A model generated the notes under the pieces. It ran no database searches and had not been told where the DNA came from. It saw only the letters and a list, made by a program, of their open reading frames with translations. A stretch of 64,000 nucleotides of DNA from Pedobacter sp. V48 (GTDB lineage: Bacteria > Bacteroidota > Bacteroidia > Sphingobacteriales > Sphingobacteriaceae), in contig NZ_AWRU01000013.1 of assembly GCF_000523515.1 (NCBI RefSeq), forward strand, positions 307,908-371,907. The letters are read 5' to 3'. Both the position numbers and the translations under genes were made by a program. The first letter of the stretch is position 1; each line of letters starts with the position of its first letter. Shown here in pieces: positions 62,117 to 64,000 of this stretch.

Positions 62117-63184
62117 TTAAAGGTTTTTTAAGAAACGGTTGGTCCAATATCTGGTTCTGGTGATGTAATAATCATCGGCCAGCGGACTATAATCCAAGTA
62201 AGTAAAACCTGTAATACGCAACGGTTTGGCTGGTTCAATCTGTGTACCCTCATGCCATTCGTTAAAAGAAGTAATGGCCACATATGGGCTTTTCACGGTT
62301 ATGGCTTTTTTCCAGTAATCATCATAATACGCGCCATTATCCCTGCTTTGCGTATTGGCACTATTCTCTGGCCGGATCCGCTCATCTATATAACCTGGCC
62401 CTACACAGGGGATAAATATCTTACTGTTTTGAACTGCCCATTCCTGCATCTTAGCCCAGTTATTTGGGTTAGAGCCATAGCGGAACACCTTAGATACAAA
62501 ATAAGTGTAGAAACCATCAAATCCCGAATCTTTAAAGAACTGATGTTCGTTATCATTTACCCAAAGCCCCATAAAATCAGCGTCATATGGCGTTTTTCTA
62601 ATGGTTGAACTGCCCGAGGGGGATAATACATCCGACCATTCGGCTGCCTTACTCAAATATGAATCATACACAAAGAAAAGCGGTTTCCTTTGCTCAGAAT
62701 AGTAAAACGCAGCGTGCTGGCCATACGTATCCATAATGTATTTTACGTCAGCTTTAACCGTTAAAGGCGATCTGTTGCCATACGGCTCAATCTGAAAACC
62801 GACTTTAACGCCAGCCTTTTTAGCCTCATCCAATATTACCGGAATGCTCTTTGCTGTAAAATGATCCTTACCCCACCAGGTTAAAAAAACAGCATTTATG
62901 CCTGCTTTAGCAATCATTTTCATGTGCTTAGCCACCAAAACAGGATCATTTGTGCTGTAATTACCTAATGATGGGAAAAAATTAGCCCCTATGTTATCAC
63001 CACCCGGATAGCCCGTAGGATTGCCATTGCTCCAATGCGACCAATGTTGGTCGGCCCCATCAAAAGCCTTGGTCTGGTACCAATTGTAGTAAAAGCAAAA
63101 GACCTTAGGTTTTATCGCCAAAGCCGATCCGCAAAACAACACGGCCAAAGGCAAGGCAATTATAAATTTCAGCAATCTATTCAT
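62117..63184 (-). CDS. GH99/GH71-like secreted glycoside hydrolase
   Basis: A 355-residue exported protein from MNRLLKFIIALP (signal peptide ending ALA); the longer reading from 63220 lies inside the SDR gene. The chosen start overlaps the SDR gene by 8 bp. GH99-type blocks are FCFYYNWYQ, FLTWWGKDH, GFQIEPYGNR near residue 130 and ITSFNEWHEGTQIEPA near 310, the last two holding the acidic residues used in catalysis. GH99 enzymes are endo-mannosidases or endo-mannanases; related Bacteroidota proteins have other substrates. Substrate here unknown. Confidence 0.82.
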   Translation of the reverse strand: MNRLLKFIIALPLAVLFCGSALAIKPKVFCFYYNWYQTKAFDGADQHWSHWSNGNPTGYPGGDNIGANFFPSLGNYSTNDPVLVAKHMKMIAKAGINAVFLTWWGKDHFTAKSIPVILDEAKKAGVKVGFQIEPYGNRSPLTVKADVKYIMDTYGQHAAFYYSEQRKPLFFVYDSYLSKAAEWSDVLSPSGSSTIRKTPYDADFMGLWVNDNEHQFFKDSGFDGFYTYFVSKVFRYGSNPNNWAKMQEWAVQNSKIFIPCVGPGYIDERIRPENSANTQSRDNGAYYDDYWKKAITVKSPYVAITSFNEWHEGTQIEPAKPLRITGFTYLDYSPLADDYYITRTRYWTNRFLKNL

Positions 63185-63950
63185 TTGGCGAAGGACTAAT
63201 TGCACTCCAACCACCGTCAATCACCAAACTTTGTCCGGTGATGTGTTTTGCTCCATCCGACACCAGGAACAAAGCCGCATTGGCAATATCAATCGTTTTA
63301 GCCGGACTACCCATTGGCGTAATTCTAGACCATACGGCCTCATAATTCGGATCATCCATGGTACGCTCGGTAAGCGTAGCACCCGGCGCTATCGTATTTA
63401 CATTGATCTTAAAAGGAGAAAGTTCCAGTACCAGGTTTTTGGCCAGCATTTCGAGCGCAGCTTTAGTCATCCCGTAGGCTGCCAGATCTTTATGTGCCTG
63501 ATGTGCCGTAACCGATGAAGTAAACAACAAAGAACCACCTTTAGCCTGAGTTTTCATTTGATTGGCTGCCGCCTGGGCTAAAAAGAATGTACCACCTAGG
63601 TTTGTATGCAAAACCTTATACAAAGAATCCTGAGGGTAAGTAAAGAAATCGCCAAATAAAGTAATACCAGCATTGGCAATCACAACATCCAGACTGCCAG
63701 AGGTTTTTACAGCCAGATCGACCATGCTTTGTATAAAATCCTTATCACCAGAATCACCTGCACAGGCAATACAATTTCCACCCGCATCTTTAATTGTTTG
63801 TACTGCGCCATTGGCCAGCACCTCATCTATATCATTCAATAAAACTGTAGCGCCTTTAGCTGCAAGCTGTTTACATATTTCAAAACCAATGCCCTGTCCG
63901 GCACCGGTTACAATTACCGTTTTGTTTTCAAATGCTGTTGAAGTCATCAT
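63177..63950 (-). CDS. SDR-family oxidoreductase, sugar-dehydrogenase-like
   Basis: A 257-residue cytoplasmic classical short-chain dehydrogenase. The cofactor motif TGAGQGIG is near residues 15-22, the NAG motif in VIANAGI is near 92, and the catalytic Ser, Tyr and Lys lie in LFTSSVTAHQ and AAYGMTKAA. The C-terminal ITGQSLVIDGGW is typical. Such enzymes oxidise sugars to lactones or reduce ketones. It is the first of four co-oriented genes (SDR, GH99-like, GH127, GH78-like), so a role on a released sugar is likely. About 50 bases upstream remain before the right edge. Confidence 0.88.
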   Translation of the reverse strand: MMTSTAFENKTVIVTGAGQGIGFEICKQLAAKGATVLLNDIDEVLANGAVQTIKDAGGNCIACAGDSGDKDFIQSMVDLAVKTSGSLDVVIANAGITLFGDFFTYPQDSLYKVLHTNLGGTFFLAQAAANQMKTQAKGGSLLFTSSVTAHQAHKDLAAYGMTKAALEMLAKNLVLELSPFKINVNTIAPGATLTERTMDDPNYEAVWSRITPMGSPAKTIDIANAALFLVSDGAKHITGQSLVIDGGWSAISPSPNE

Positions 63951-64000
63951 ATTCGTCTTTCGTCTGTTTTTATATTAATGTGAATCGCGCAATACTTCAC

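Noticed and set aside
1-64000. Mobile elements, prophage, CRISPR arrays, tRNA or rRNA genes
   Set aside because: I saw no transposase, integrase, phage structural gene, regularly spaced repeat or tRNA/rRNA-like sequence by eye; a covariance-model scan would be needed to exclude small RNAs.

Overview
The window looks like the chromosome of a Bacteroidota bacterium, most likely a Sphingobacteriaceae member such as Pedobacter (inference). The reasons are AT-rich DNA, SusC/SusD pairs, outer-membrane beta-barrel proteins with carboxypeptidase-like N-terminal domains, M56/BlaI and LytS/LytTR sensors, DUF3078, YfhO and many secreted glycan-processing enzymes. I see no rRNA, tRNA, CRISPR array, insertion sequence or prophage.

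Layout. (1) 1-1785: the N-terminal part of a SusC receptor runs off the left edge, divergent from an AraC-type regulator. (2) 1788-6530: BlaI repressor, M56 membrane peptidase and an outer-membrane beta-barrel protein. (3) 6554-8870: a YpdA-type reductase and a dGTPase. (4) 8892-34041: a large sugar-utilisation locus around a LacI-family regulator. Leftward runs a tight array of 13 genes: GH172, a mutarotase-like lipoprotein, FucI-type isomerase, FucP-type transporter, AraB-type kinase, GH116-like hydrolase, CobW GTPase, aquaporin, a short SlyD-type isomerase, a DUF4091 protein, a UxaA-type dehydratase, a KdaD-type FAH-family protein and an aldehyde dehydrogenase. Rightward run SusC, SusD and a small lipoprotein, ended by a strong hairpin. 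Both arms carry the same pair of 16-bp LacI-type operators in mirror image, so they are probably one regulon.

The enzyme set in region 4 fits D-arabinose (or a D-arabinofuranosyl glycan) better than L-fucose. GH172 enzymes include D-arabinofuranosidases, FucI also isomerises D-arabinose to D-ribulose, and an AraB-like kinase would give D-ribulose 5-phosphate. No fuculose-phosphate aldolase is present. The dehydratase, KdaD-like enzyme and aldehyde dehydrogenase would form an oxidative (Weimberg-type) branch ending in 2-oxoglutarate. This is an inference from gene content.

(5) 34248-46580: DUF3078 protein, a TolC/HlyD/MFS efflux operon with a divergent AraC regulator, an unknown small protein, a surE-yfhO-DUF4268 operon, a diacylglycerol-kinase-like protein and an MFS carrier. 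(6) 46625-50190: a PAPS module (APS kinase, PAP phosphatase, sulfotransferase) beside a CHR-family transporter. (7) 50276-54134: two MFS transporters flank a secreted zinc-protease-like protein. (8) 54142-58589: a LytTR two-component pair divergent from a paralogue of the beta-barrel protein in region 2. (9) 58596-63950: part of a second glycan locus (GH78-like, GH127-type, GH99-like and SDR genes) whose upstream end lies close to or beyond the right edge.
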